A stretch of 64,000 nt of DNA, taken from the NCBI GenBank assembly GCA_910890315.1, contig CAJVGD010000002.1, forward strand, positions 1,612,001-1,676,000. The letters run 5' to 3'. Every line of letters starts with the position of its first letter. The stretch's first letter is position 1. Made by a program: the position numbers and the translations under genes. This stretch comes from Serendipita indica DSM 11827. Taxonomy: Eukaryota > Basidiomycota > Agaricomycetes > Sebacinales > Serendipitaceae. Below the pieces are notes generated by a model, which saw only the letters and a list, made by a program, of their open reading frames with translations, did no database searches and was not told the DNA's origin. This document shows, piece after piece, positions 10,274 through 21,450 of this stretch.

Positions 10274-11643
10274 ATGTCTGGAAACACTTATATAAAGTCG
10301 TTTACCCACCTCAAGGACAAGCCGAACGAAAAGCAAGCGCTGGAAATGCTCAAGAGAATCGCGAGCCTGGTCAAACCGATCATGCGCGCACACAACTGGG
10401 TTCTACCTGTGCTGAGCGAGTTCTTCCCTACCAATCCTGGTCTCCTCGGTGTGTACAATGTGCTTGTCGGGAACTCGGTGTGGCGAGACTGACGCGGCGT
10501 TGGGCAGGGATGAGTAAGTCGGACGCGTACGCACCTATGAGCACTGATGAACGAGGCTTGCCAAGACGTTAATCATGGTGAGAAAATCTACCTGCGTCTC
10601 CGGCCGCATCATTCGCCGTCATGGTTCATGGACGAAGAAGAGGTCGTTGGCACGATGCTTCACGAGGTTGGTATCAAACTGGTCTAGTCCTTCCGCTCAC
10701 TCCACATTGACAGCTCACTCACAACGTCCACGGACCTCACGACGACAAGTTCTACAAGGTTTCCCATCTCCTCGACGTACAGCCTGAACGAGCTAACATG
10801 GTCTAGTTTCTTTCCGGCCTAGAGGACGAGTACTATGCACTCCGTGTGAAAGGCTATTCGGGCGAAGGTTTCCAATCCGAGGGCAAACGGCTGGGCTTTG
10901 GTGTCGGGCACAATGTTCCGATGAGCCAGGCGAGATCCAAAGCCATTGCGGCAGCAGAACAGCGTCAGAAGATGGCTGGAATCATGGCTGGTAGTGGTAG
11001 CAAGCTCGGTGGAGGCTTTGTTCAACGCGGTGGCAAGACGGCGAGAGAATTGGCAGCCGAGGTACGTCTCCTGGTCTCCTCTGCTCCCGCCATTTATCAT
11101 GATTTCCAGGCGGCGTCGAGGAGAGCATTGGACGAGAAAAAGTGTGCATCACTCTCCGAAGAAGTCATCAACCGTGAGATGGAGGAGGCGCTCGCACAGA
11201 GCATCCTCGACATTCCCGACATCGACGTCCCCCCCTCTCCACCTCGAATCGCATCGACGTCTTCACTTCCACCGGAGCGCGTGCCTGCCAGACGACCAGA
11301 CCGTACACACTCGGTGCTGGCTTCTCGAGCGAGTGCAGCAGTGGAGAGAAGGATGGCAAATGGAAACCAATCGAATGCCCCTTATCCTCCTCCAAATCAT
11401 GGTAGTGGTGCTTCTAAGAGACGGGCTGCTACGGAACCCATGGCATCAAAGGGATGGGATTGTCCCATCTGTACGTTGATCAACTCTTCATTGGCGCTCC
11501 AATGCGAGGCGTGTGGTTTGAACCGACCTGTCGATCCGTTGGTTGGGTGGACGTGTCTCGGATGTGGACAGGGAGGGAATCAGGTCGAGTGGTGGACGTG
11601 CAAGGCGTGTGGCAGGATGAAGAGCGAGGTTGCCGGTGGCTAG
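10274..11643 (+). CDS. WSS1: WSS1-like SUMO-dependent metalloprotease for DNA-protein crosslink repair
   Basis: The WLM domain is complete: exon 3 ends ...GTMLHE and exon 4 starts LTHNVHGPHDDKF, so splicing creates the zinc motif HELTHNVHGPHD. Exons by position: 10274-10448, a 6-nt microexon 10508-10513, 10566-10666, 10714-10758, 10807-11061 and 11110-11643. The C-terminal exon holds two RanBP2-type zinc fingers, WDCPICTLINSSLALQCEAC and WTCLGCGQ...WWTCKACG, after a Ser/Pro-rich linker that may carry SUMO-interacting motifs (for example DIPDIDVPP). Wss1/SPRTN proteases cleave proteins crosslinked to DNA. The stop TAG (11641-11643) overlaps the stop of the convergent methyltransferase gene. 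Confidence 0.88.
10508..10513 (+). other. WSS1: 6-nt microexon in WSS1
   Basis: The bases GGATGA are flanked by a good acceptor (GGGCAG) and a good donor (GTAAGT). Including them gives LLGMNVNHGEKI across the junction, matching the conserved LLGxNVN of the WLM family. Skipping them also keeps frame but gives LLDVNHGEKI, losing two conserved positions. Confidence 0.65.
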
Positions 11644-12799
11644 CTGTCTTCTGTTTGCGTTGGACCATGAGTCGTTGTCTCCTTTTTTGGTTTCTTTTGT
11701 CCCATCCATGTAGCAAACCGGTCGTCTAATAGAGACGGATGTCTTTCGTTTCCCACTGGCTGCACCGTCCAACCGTCTAGACCAGTCCACTGCGTAAGAA
11801 ACTCGCGGACGACCTCATCGTCGCGTAGTTCCATCACTACCATGACCCAAGTCTTTCCAGGTGACGCATAGTGGTCGATAGTCGCCAATAGCGGCGCAAC
11901 GAGAGCAGAGTTGTAAACACAGTCGACAGCAAGAACGAGATCAACGTTTCCTGATTCTTCTGATGGTGGCTGTGGATCTATTGTTCGCGGGAACACTCGG
12001 TGGCGCGAAGCTGGTGGACATTGCAAGACGGTGCACCAATCGAGTGGCATCGCTTTGAGAGAGATCGAGGCGAGATGTGGATTGAGATGAAAGTTTTTAT
12101 TGATAAGAGGAACCAGATCCGGGAGGTCTGTGCATGTGTATGCCTTGAACGAGGTATTGAGGATCAAGCCTAGTAGGCCTGTTCCCGCGCCGAGCTCGAG
12201 TGCGCAGACTTTGGAAAGACTCGAGGGATTGAATAGGCCAGATTTGTCTCCGTGTAGCTGTTTCAAGAGGGTCTGTGCTAGTAGAACGCTGGGAATCCAT
12301 GAGGTGGAGAGAGGTGACTATATGTATCATACCTTCCTCGCCAGACACCTCCACCTAGAATGCATTGGTAAAATACAAACTGTGACCAATGGACTTACCT
12401 GTATCGCCAACCCTTGTCCTCAATCCTGTAATGTCCTGCGCCAATTCGACTTCTACAGTCTTTACACTGGACTGATTGGTCCTCTTGACCCTCTTCTTCC
12501 TCTTCGATTCACCTAAGGCGGGCCCCGGTGCTGAAGAGCCTACGTCTTGATAAGAGAATTGCAATCGGACACTATCGTGCCGCTGGTCAACGAGACCCAA
12601 TGCAGATCCATGTTGAGCATCAGAGACGATGATATCGTCAAGTGGATCCTCCGTTGGGGGTTTAAAGCCGCTGCGCCGCGAGTACAGCAAGAAGAGCTAC
12701 AGGAGCCGACTCAGATTCGTATTCCGTCGACGTAAGAGGGCATACTTCTTCTTCCACGTCTTCAATGGGGTCTCCTAGAACGTCATGATTGACAATCAT
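11640..12799 (-). CDS. METTL21-type protein methyltransferase
   Basis: Four exons: 12799-12746, 12696-12399, a 22-nt exon 12354-12333, and 12288-11640. The short exon and its flanks read TGGVWRGSVLLAQTLLKQL, the family's Trp-containing motif before the SAM fold. Motif I is CALELGAGTGLLGLIL, then TCTDLPDL; a later VDLVLAVDCVYN corresponds to the D/N-rich motif II of family-16 methyltransferases. These enzymes methylate Lys of elongation factors, chaperones or similar proteins. The specific substrate cannot be read. The N-terminal about 100 residues are variable and basic (SKRKKRVKRTN). Start: ATG at 12799, chosen because intron 12697-12745 joins it in frame and an in-frame stop blocks closer starts. 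Confidence 0.78.
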
Positions 12800-12875
12800 T
12801 GGAAAGAGTCAATGTCCAAGTTGTTTCCACGCTAAAAACGTATACAGCTACAGCTAGTATGGTACCAAGTATCCA

Positions 12876-14692
12876 CTAGAAAACACAACTGTCCGATATC
12901 AAGACGAGAGCGAGCGAGGTAAAGAGGAAAGAAACCATCCCAGCTCCACGGCGAGGAGCAGAATTAGGGGTAGAAGAGCCATTGGTTCCAGTGGGCGAAG
13001 GTCCAGAAGACGACGCGTTGACATTAGATCTGTCCCCTCTACGAACGTCAGTCGGATCAATCGTTTGGGACATCAAAAGACATACACCGGGATCGACTGT
13101 GGAAAATTGAAGACGTTGTTGGGATCATAGAGGGCCTTGATCCCACTGAGTCGCTGCATGTTCCCGTCGAAATACTGAGCCTGCCATTGGTCGGGACTCA
13201 ACGTCGGATCAATATAGTTTGGATCTACCACGCGTCAACAAATTTTCATGTCATGCTTGAGATGAGAGACTCACAGGCGGCAGACGGGTTGGATTGCAAC
13301 GAGGTGACCATGCCATTGACAATGTCGATCCCATCCGAAGGATAGGGAGCATTATTGGTCGAGGATCCGTAAAACTGGATCACGAGAAACGCATTCCTAT
13401 GCGCAAACGAGCTACTATCGGCAGTATAGTCGCTCGAAATCGCTCCACCATAGAGATCAGCCTGAATGAACCAATTGATATCCGCCCTTGCCGCAGTATT
13501 GATAAGGTAATCCGCCCAGCGCTTGACAGAAGCATCGTCGAGATTATCCGTCGTGACGAGCGATTTGGCGAAAAAGGTATTCGGCGGACTGGGGCCGGCG
13601 GTCACGAGTGCCTCACCATAGGCATTTGCGACGAGGACTTTGGTCCAATCCGTGTACTCGTCTGCCGTGCCAATGGACGCGCCGAGCTGCTGGACGAGAG
13701 GGTTCACGAGGGCCGTAAAGTCTGCTTTGGAGCCAAAGTAATTTCCGAGAAGCTGTACGCCGAGTCCACCATTGTTTGCGCCAAAGCTGAATGCCATTGC
13801 GATCTCTTTGGGTGCATTACGCGCAAAGGATTGGTATGCGGTGAATGCGGATGTAAAGCTGTCGCTTGTCGTGTACCGTGGAAGGTTAATGGTGAAAAAG
13901 ACGGTTGTCGGGGGTGCGGAGAGGGTCGAATAGGTCCAGGAGGTGACGATGCCAAACGAAGGTGCAGCGCCCTTGAGTGCCTGAAAAACGATGAGACAAC
14001 AACAGATACGATACGTAATAAGAAGGCATACCCAAAAGAGATTTGAATTGGTCGTGTTTGATGCGGTCACAGTCGTCCCATTGGCCAAGACGACTTGGGC
14101 ACCCACGACGCGGTCCATGAGAAGACCGGCCATGCGGCTGTACGGTCCATACCCACCATAACTCGTATGACCACCTGTGCCGACTTTTGGGCACGTCCCA
14201 TGGGGGAGAGCGCGCTGGCCGTTATTCCAAAGATAGCTCGCGAGTTCTCCAAGTCGATTGCCAGTCTGGACGACGACTGTGCCGTCTCCGTTGAGGGTAA
14301 TGTCCTTTAATTGCGAGAGATCGGCGACGAGCGAGCCGTTTTGGCCACCGAGACCATAGGCTGCGTATGAGTGACCACCGGAGCGTGCGACGACGGATAC
14401 GTTGAGACTTGCACCACAGGACACGAGTTTTTCAACATCTTGTACAGAGGATCTGATGTTTGGTTAAAAGCTGCCGAGGTCTATCAATTTTCAATACTCA
14501 CGGCAGGACAATGGCGGCTGGTATGTAGGAGAGACGAGCGTTAAAGGCCTGACTTTCTGATTGGAACGCAGGGTCACCCGGGTAGGTCACGTTGAGGCCG
14601 GTCAAGCACGAATTTACATCTGCTCGTGAAAAGAGACGGGCGTTTACAAAGAAGAAGAGTGTAGAAGAATAAAAAAGTGAGTGAACTAGCAT
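12876..14692 (-). CDS. Secreted, probably GPI-anchored FAD oxidase (berberine-bridge/GOOX type)
   Basis: The start ATG (14692) opens a signal peptide (FYSSTLFFFVNA). The FAD PCMH domain shows RSGGHSYAAYG, whose His normally binds FAD, and HGTCPKVGTGGH, whose Cys corresponds to the second covalent flavin link in glucooligosaccharide oxidases. The BBE domain ends near YPxYIDP...and YDPNNVFNFPQSIP. After intron (about 13035-13080) the protein continues with a Ser/Thr/Gly linker and a terminal hydrophobic stretch MVSFLFTSLALVLI, a layout typical of GPI attachment. Such enzymes oxidise sugars or oligosaccharides outside the cell and release H2O2. Introns of about 50 nt also occur near 14460-14500 and 13985-14035. 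Lies 76 bp downstream of the start of the METTL21-type gene on the same strand. Confidence 0.83.
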
Positions 14693-15795
14693 GGAGGGAG
14701 GGTCCAAGTTTGTGCCATTTCACAGCCTCGTCGACGTGAGTCGTTTGCTTGTCAAGAGCCGGACTGCCGTATCATTTTTGAGCGACTTGGAGAGCGAAAA
14801 ATACGATGCCAAAAAGAAGGACTGATCGGGCTGGCTGTGGATGGCAGATAGCGGCAATTAGGAGGCCGTGGACGCAGACTGAGATCGGGAGAGTGCACGG
14901 TCTCCTAGGCAGGGCCACAGGCGCACGGTGGACCAGGAATCAATCTTTCGGAGAAAGAGGACGTCAAGACCCCTGTAGAGAGAGGGGTTCTGTGGAAATC
15001 AGATGCACACGGCACACTAGGCCACTCTGGGTGGTTGCCAGACGACTAGGTTCGGTTTGGTTAGTTACGGATCAGGATATGGGCGCAGATATGGGATTGA
15101 AAACAAGTGATCAGAGAGGTGCTGTACAGTCGTGGCCAATGGTCGACGGGTAGCCACTCTGGACTGGCGCAGGGTATGGCAGTCTGTGGTGCAAGGTGCT
15201 GGATCCAGACGATAAACGCATGATCTACAGACTGCTAGAGGCGCTGCTAGCCCGCGGGAGGGGCGATGTCTTTGCTCGAGGAAGAGCACGATGTATGGGG
15301 GCCTAGGGGGGACAAATGACGATGGGAAAAATGCAGGATTACGTCTGGGAGTAGAACTGGAGGGTGTCTGCAGCTCCACGGGGCCGAGGCAGGGGAGCGG
15401 GTGGTGAAACTGTAACTAATACCTGGAGAGACTGGTGGCGATAACAAAGTAAAGAACGGGCAATGACGAATATGCGTTACAGTCTCGATAAGAACTTGTT
15501 AAAAGGACGGGGCTTCTGCTCCCCCCCTAAGGTGGTTGACCCTGAGAAAACTCCGAGAAGGATGAGCGCATTAGAGTTGGCTCCACAAGCCGCATTTACC
15601 ACTTGGACCTTTCCCGTCTTGCACTCGACGTCGATGATGTCCAGTCCAGCGGCGAGACCTCAGTCAGTGGCTATATGTGCCCCGGGCACGAGATTGATGC
15701 CCAGATCCACCTTGACCTCTCCCTCACTCCCCTCGACCGTTGCCCGGACAAGGCCAGCAGCGACAGCGACGGCGACGACGGCTGGAACAGCAAAG
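14693..15795. promoter_or_regulatory. Divergent intergenic region, 1.1 kb
   Basis: Separates the leftward FAD oxidase from the rightward coiled-coil gene. The frame of the downstream gene stays open back to about 15463 with an upstream ATG there, so an N-terminal extension is possible, but that stretch reads like 5' UTR. No TATA box or repeat stood out. Confidence 0.4.
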
Positions 15796-17037
15796 ATGGA
15801 ATCCTCTTTTTCGTATGAACTCCCTATGGACTGGCGTCCTGCCCAGGGTTTTGATTATCAGCCTTATCCGTCGCCTTTTCCCTCGCCTGCGCCGTCGTAC
15901 GTGTCCAACAGACTGCATCATGGCCCGCCAGGAGCGCCTACGGGTCCCCAGCAGACGAATAATCCTGGTCCAGCAAGTCCTACCTTGTCCTCGACCGCAT
16001 CGAGCCCGCATCACCATGCTCACTCTCACAGCGCATCGATTGATCCATCGCTGCAAGAGGGATATGCCCATCCAGGATGGTCTCAGCAGCAAGCTCAACA
16101 AGCTCAACAGCAATCCCCTTCGACTGCTCAGAGCCCTCTTGTTGCCCACCAGCCTCACCCGACACCGGCTAGCTACGCATCGCCCACCTCGACCGCAAAG
16201 CCGGCCTCGAATATGACCCGTCAGGAACTCGAGCAGGAGCTTGCAAGGCTCAAGACGCGTGTCAACGAGCTCGAAGTCATTCACCACTGGCTCGAACTCA
16301 AGGGAATGCGCATCGAACCAGACGTCCAGCGCTCAGCCGGTCAGCAGCAGCAGCAGCCACACCACGCCCATCACGCCCATCACCATTCTATGCAGTCCCC
16401 TACCGTCCAGCATCATCACCACCAGCCCCCTCACCACGCCGCCCACACCCAGCAGCACCAACAGCAACAGTCCCCACCCGTCGCAATGGGTGGCGTAGCT
16501 CCTTCAGAGGATTTTGCTGCCTCTTGGAGGGCCAGGACAGACGCCCGCATCAAGCGCTTCTGTGCTCTCAACCGCGCCGGCAATGCCCTCTGCGCATGGC
16601 ACGACTCTCGTCGCGAACGTCGCACCTATCCCCCTCGTCAAGCTCCGCCGGGTTATCTCAATTGTGGCTGCACAAACGAAGAGGGTACGTTTTTTTTTTA
16701 TAATTATATTTAATTATTTAATTATTATTCAAATGCTGATAACCCTCTGCTCCTTTCGGCGTAACATACACATTATTCAGCCCTGTTCGAGGAATCCCTC
16801 GCACGGCATGGTGTCGGTTCCTATCATCCTGGCGAAATGGTTCGCATGGATCCTGCCCTCCGCAATCCACTCCTCAAGCTTCTCCAAGCGCGCTTTGGTT
16901 ACGTCGATGGCGATTTCGAGCGCGATGCCGTCACAGGCCAGTGGGTCGACGGCGAGGGTCCCGAGCTCTGGGAAAACATTCTTCCGAGCGGCAAGCCTCC
17001 CGTCAGCGGTGGTCGCAAGCGTGGCGAGACAAAGTAG
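15796..17037 (+). CDS. Gln/His-rich coiled-coil protein with conserved C-terminal domain, unknown
   Basis: Two exons joined over a 96-nt AT-rich intron (16685-16780), the frame continuing as GCTNEEALFEESLARHG. The N-terminal half is Pro/Ser/Gln/His-rich with HHHAHSH, QQQAQQAQQQ and a later His/Gln tract. A coiled coil follows (ELEQELARLKTRVNELEVIH). The last about 130 residues look folded: a Cys/Trp segment (IKRFCALNRAGNALCAWHD, GYLNCGCTNEE) and RNPLLKLLQARFGYVDGDF. The layout suggests a nuclear regulatory protein, but I do not recognise the domain. Start 15796 was chosen for its composition change; an upstream in-frame ATG exists at about 15463. Confidence 0.75.
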
Positions 17038-19456
17038 ACAAATTGGGCGACGCGACGACAAAGCGTACAAGACGGCAAGAGTGGATACCACCCCCTCCCC
17101 AAGTGTTTATTCTTATGCTACTCCTCTGGTCTCTCTCATCATTTTTTGGGTTGGCTGCCCGTCGGGTCAGCCCGACGGGCCAGTCTGGAAGTCTTCTTTT
17201 TTTTCCTTTTCTTGGGTTACGCGCTGTTCATTATCCCCCTCCATCATCACCTATCCATCTCCACCCGCCGTCGCACTCATCATATCCGCTATCTGTTGTC
17301 TTATCGTATTTCTTTCGGGTAGCACGATTCAAATCATTCAGCATCATTGGCACGACTTATTAAACGGACACGATCTCAACATGGACGAAGAGACGATTAT
17401 TGCACACGAAATCGCCATTTACGACCTTTAACGTAACAACGTCCACCTCTGGGTTCAAAGTCCCTATCAGCTCGCCATCATCGCCACCGCTTGCGCTTAC
17501 TATTGTAACGTATTGCGACGTTTAAAATCGCCCAGCACACACATGCCTCCCTCTCCCAATCATTATTTCCATCTGGTTCTTATACCCCAGTCTTGCATTA
17601 CGCCAAGACTGGAGAAACGAAACGACACACACACACAAATCATGTACACACACGCAAACGACCGTCCGACGTCTTATACTTGTCTCGTCGAGTATATGCA
17701 ATTCCTCTTTATTCCTCATCCCTCGTGCACGCCCAATTCTCGCTGTCATTTGAACAATATCCTTCTACCTCTCCCGCGCATTCTCCGACCACCTGTCGTG
17801 CATTCTTTTCGTATTTTCTCCCCAATCTAAGGGGGAGCCCCATTCCGATATTTCGTGTTTTCGAGACTCGACGCAGCACATGCCGTAGACGTGTAACCAC
17901 TCCTTGTTGTTTGTGTACCATCACCCATCCATCCATAGTGTCTATTCGTCGTGTGCAAATTCAAAGTTTTTTGGGTTACTCTGCCAACGGATTTGTCATG
18001 TGAGATGCTTTTGAAGGATCGGCTGGCTAGCTTTAAAGTTTTGGTTGCTGGCTTTGCTAAACTGTTTGGTTTATTCGTTTTACGAGAAGCTCGTCGTTGA
18101 ATTTGTTTCAGCCACTGATCGTCTCAGGGATCTCTTGTAGACTGGGAGAGGGAGTAGCTGAATTTTGTCGAGACGGCCTAACTAGACATGAAAGCTAGAG
18201 AATAATACTATTTCGGAAATGGTACAAGCTTGGGTATGCCTCTGGTCAACTCGTCGCCTTTCCCTACACGGCGTTTTTTTAGTTATCGTGTCCGTCGACT
18301 CTGTTCGGGAACCGAAAAGAAAAAGAACTAATGGGTTATCGAGCTCCACTCTATTCAGTTTACGAGGAATACACTGCCGGCTGATGCGGACGTCAATGTG
18401 GGCCAAAGGACCGAGTTTGGGATATATAGCAAGGCGGATAAGATGGGGACGGATAAATGAGAGGCAGCAGATAAGAGTGAGGGCCAAGGGAATTGGAATA
18501 CATTACGTTTGGCCGCTTATCGTTGGCTGTTTAGACGACAGGCGAGGATGCCATGTATTCCATGGAGCATACCTTTGAATTAGAATGGAAAAAGTGATCG
18601 TTTGGGAATCGATCTGGGCTCCAGGCGCTTGACTTCCCGTTGGCGCACGCACCATCCGCGTTGCATGGGTCAATTGGATCAAGGGGCATACAAGTCCCAA
18701 AGACCCGTGCGTGGCCACGTCTGTGGGTGGCATTTTTGATTATTAATCTAGAAATATAAAAACAAGTAATTTTGCGTGACGGCGAATGAGAAGAAACCAG
18801 CCCGGGCCAATAAACGGATTCAAGGTTGACTTTGATAGGAATCGAATGGCGACATTGACCGAACCGTTCCGAGGAAAGCCAGGCCACTGTTTTCCAGTCC
18901 TCGAGCTCTGAAAAGGAAACTGTTCCACGCTCTAGCCCTGGACGTTCTGACAGAACCACTGCCGCGGGTCCCTAAGAGTAAATTGCCAACGACACTGGGA
19001 GAGAGGAGAGCCAGAGGTGCGCGTGCGTTGGAGCCATAGGGACGAAATCCAAACGCCTAGTCATGCACGGAGAAAGGAAGCGCACGCGAGGTGGATGCCA
19101 CCCACCTTTCTTTTTTCTTTTTCACACTCACACATACACTTGCACCATCATCCGCTCGATTGATTGCGCTGGAGCTACTCCACCTATTCAAAGCCGAAGA
19201 CGAGTGTGGTTGAACAAAGAGAGGGATCGAGTGGCGTCGCGCCCATTAGCGGTCCATCGCCTCCTGCGTCGTAAAAGACTCTGGGAAGACTCTGTCAAAC
19301 GCCGTCTGAGGGTTTCGCAGTCCCTTCTGGCATCTTGTTGATAAAATAGATTGCTTTTTCTTTTCCCTCTTGGAACAAGAAGGCGAGTGCTTGACAAAGG
19401 CTGGTTGGTGGATGATATGCGCCGCGGCTTAGAGGGCATTCCACCCTCTTTGCACT
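17038..19456. other. 2.4-kb stretch with no supported gene
   Basis: Includes the 3' UTR of the coiled-coil gene, a perfect hairpin at 17157-17180, and a CA-rich run near 17625-17650. Small open frames on both strands have no splice support or recognisable content. Confidence 0.6.
17157..17180. repeat. Perfect 10-bp inverted repeat with TCAG loop
   Basis: GCCCGTCGGG, then TCAG, then CCCGACGGGC. It lies 120 nt after the stop codon of the coiled-coil gene and is followed by a T-rich run at about 17190-17211. It may fold in the 3' UTR. Confidence 0.7.
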
Positions 19457-20233
19457 TTACCTCGTGAGACCCCGGACGTGTTTTTCTCCGTTGTCGGCAT
19501 CACGAAAGAGGGTTCCAAAAGGCGTAATCAAGGATTCAATGTCCCCCAAATACCATGGCTGCCTCTGCATTTCCCAAGGACATGGTAAATTGCAATTAAG
19601 GAGTGGTGCTAAAGACAAGAAATGACGTCTCTGGCTGTCGATAAGCAGCGTACTCATCACCCTTGACTCGCGGAGACGTACAGGACCGTCATATCGCAAA
19701 AACTCGTACCAGATTTTGTTCAAATTCTCCTTGCCATGTCGATAACATACCGTGTACCCCGGTTTGGTGACCGACAGCGCGAGAAATGTCACCTCCGGCG
19801 AGTAGGCTGGACCCTTTTTTCGCGAGATAGCTTGATGAATGAGATACAAAAGATGAAAGAAGTTTCGGTGATCATACCAAATCCTAACATTGTCGGTGCC
19901 GCAAGTTGGGAAGTGGCGATTCCGCCGCACACACCCTTTGGGCATGGGAGGGTCACCGGCAATCTCTTTGAATCAACTTTATCCATCTCCCACGCTTATT
20001 CTGGAGCCTGTCCCGACACGTCGCCGTTCCGGTGTTCATGCCAGGTGTACCCACGTCCTGCCGGTTTACCCTTTGGCGATGCATAGGCGGACCTCTGACT
20101 TCGATGAGTACCGTGAATCGTTGCAAGTTGAACCTTGCTTTCCAACTGGAATCCTCACGTGGTCGACAGTCACTACAGAGACAATCATCTTTTAGACGAT
20201 TCTACAAACGACAGCCCAAGAACATGTAGCAAG
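19457..20233 (-). pseudogene. Degenerate segments related to the neighbouring membrane-protein gene
   Basis: Bases 19870-20060 align by eye with 20380-20570 of the next gene: both contain a CCGCA-GTTGG-AAG-GGCGATTC core and GTCCCGACG followed by GTTCCGGTGTT, in the same order. In translation the tail segment LPTAASILLGLGVISE corresponds to TSQLAAPTMLGFGMITE here. A leftward open frame (19945-19457) contains GKENLNKIWYEFLRYDG, which faintly resembles GKHARESLEFLFRNVTEDDG of the neighbour's outer domain. No complete gene can be assembled. It is either a decayed tandem copy or a very diverged gene. Confidence 0.4.
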
Positions 20234-21190
20234 TCAAACAAGGAACCCTCGAGATAAATCATGTACCGTTTTGGATGTATACCGGGTTGACGACCGAGGC
20301 TGCCAAAGAGGTTGCTCCCAATGTGTCGACCGGACTTTGTTCGCGGACACTTCGTGAATAGTATAGAGAGAAGAACGAGAATCGGGGCGTTCAGAAATTA
20401 CACCAAGCCCCAACAGTATCGACGCCGCAGTTGGAAGAGGCGATTCGACCGCACTTGACGAAGACGTGATACCAGCCTCTTGGACCATTAATTGATTCCT
20501 GATTCTATCTCCGACGCTCATTCCGAAACTCGTCCCGACGTATCCCGGTTCCGGTGTTTGAGAATGCGATATAGAGCAGCTCGCGCGGTCGGTGACAGAA
20601 TTCGTCTTGTTTGAGATTTTCGGTGTACCATATTCTGCGACGTCACTTCCTATTGTCATGGTGTGTGCCTGTTTTCGCTGGCCTTGGATCGAATCTGGTG
20701 AACCGAGTTGGAGGGGTGTTCTGTGCATGAAATTCACAAGCGTCTCGGGTGTATCGTATACGTTTCTTTGAGCTAATATGCCTTGCTCATGATCTCGTGG
20801 TCTGGGATGACGAGTTTGTAGGTGCCTCCAAAGGATATACGAAAGCACGAAGAAGAGAAGCAAGGAGACTGTAATTAGCCCAGATAGCAGTGCTTTGTAC
20901 TCTAAACCGATGTTTAGTCAACGCCTTTGGCAGAGCATAGGAGTGTCTATTCGAACCGGATACGGCGATATCCATCATCTTCTGTAACGTTTCTGAAGAG
21001 GAATTCGAGTGATTCTCTGGCATGTTTACCGATTGGATATGCAAAGGCACGAATTGGTCCATCTTTTTCATCGACAACGATCTCAGTGACTGGAAGATAT
21101 CGAGTAGGTGGCGTATATTCACCTTGGATAAATAGAAAGGAACGAATCTTGAAATGACTGTAGTGGTGGAAGAGACCAAGGTGTTTGGAC
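20234..21190 (-). CDS. Single-pass membrane protein, fast-evolving, start not resolved
   Basis: An exon readable from about 21185 to 20965 contains GEYTPPTRYLPVTEIVV, IRAFAYPIGKHARESLEF and LFRNVTEDDGYR. A likely intron (about 62 nt, with a GACTAAAC branch-like site before TTTAG) joins it to an exon starting YKALLSGLITVSLLLFFVLS, a clear transmembrane helix, followed by ILWRHLQTRH and a Ser/Thr-rich tail of about 190 residues ending at 20234. The order suggests an outer domain, one TM and a long cytosolic tail. The first exon and signal peptide were not found; the upstream region near 21200-21350 is a candidate. Function unknown. Confidence 0.45.
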
Positions 21191-21450
21191 TAGTTGTCAT
21201 CTCGGAGTTGTCACAAATCATACATCAACTGTATTGTTTATACAAATATGTCATCTATAGCTTCCTTGCTATGAACAGCTACCAGTCGTGCGGAGTACGT
21301 TCGAACCAACGAATACGAGGGTCCACCTTCAGTAGCGGGTGGGTGGATAGCTAGACTAGCGACGGAAGGGAAGTCAAGAAAAGCAAACGAAGGATCTGAA
21401 TAAGGGACACAATAAAGTGAAGACAACACGGTCTTGACGATACATTCCAT

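Noticed and set aside
13294-14046. 250-codon plus-strand frame inside the FAD oxidase gene
   Set aside because: Antisense shadow of a well-supported BBE-type coding sequence.
15724-16287. 187-codon Arg-rich frame antisense to the Gln/His-rich gene
   Set aside because: Explained as a mirror of the repetitive Gln/His/Pro codons.
16514-17431. 305-codon plus-strand frame overlapping the end of the coiled-coil gene
   Set aside because: It is out of frame with the coding exon, reads through the intron and enters the 3' UTR; the real frame is fixed by the intron at 16685-16780.
18531-18959. 142-codon leftward open frame in the gene-poor stretch
   Set aside because: No conserved-looking segment, no plausible promoter or introns, and composition like the surrounding non-coding DNA.
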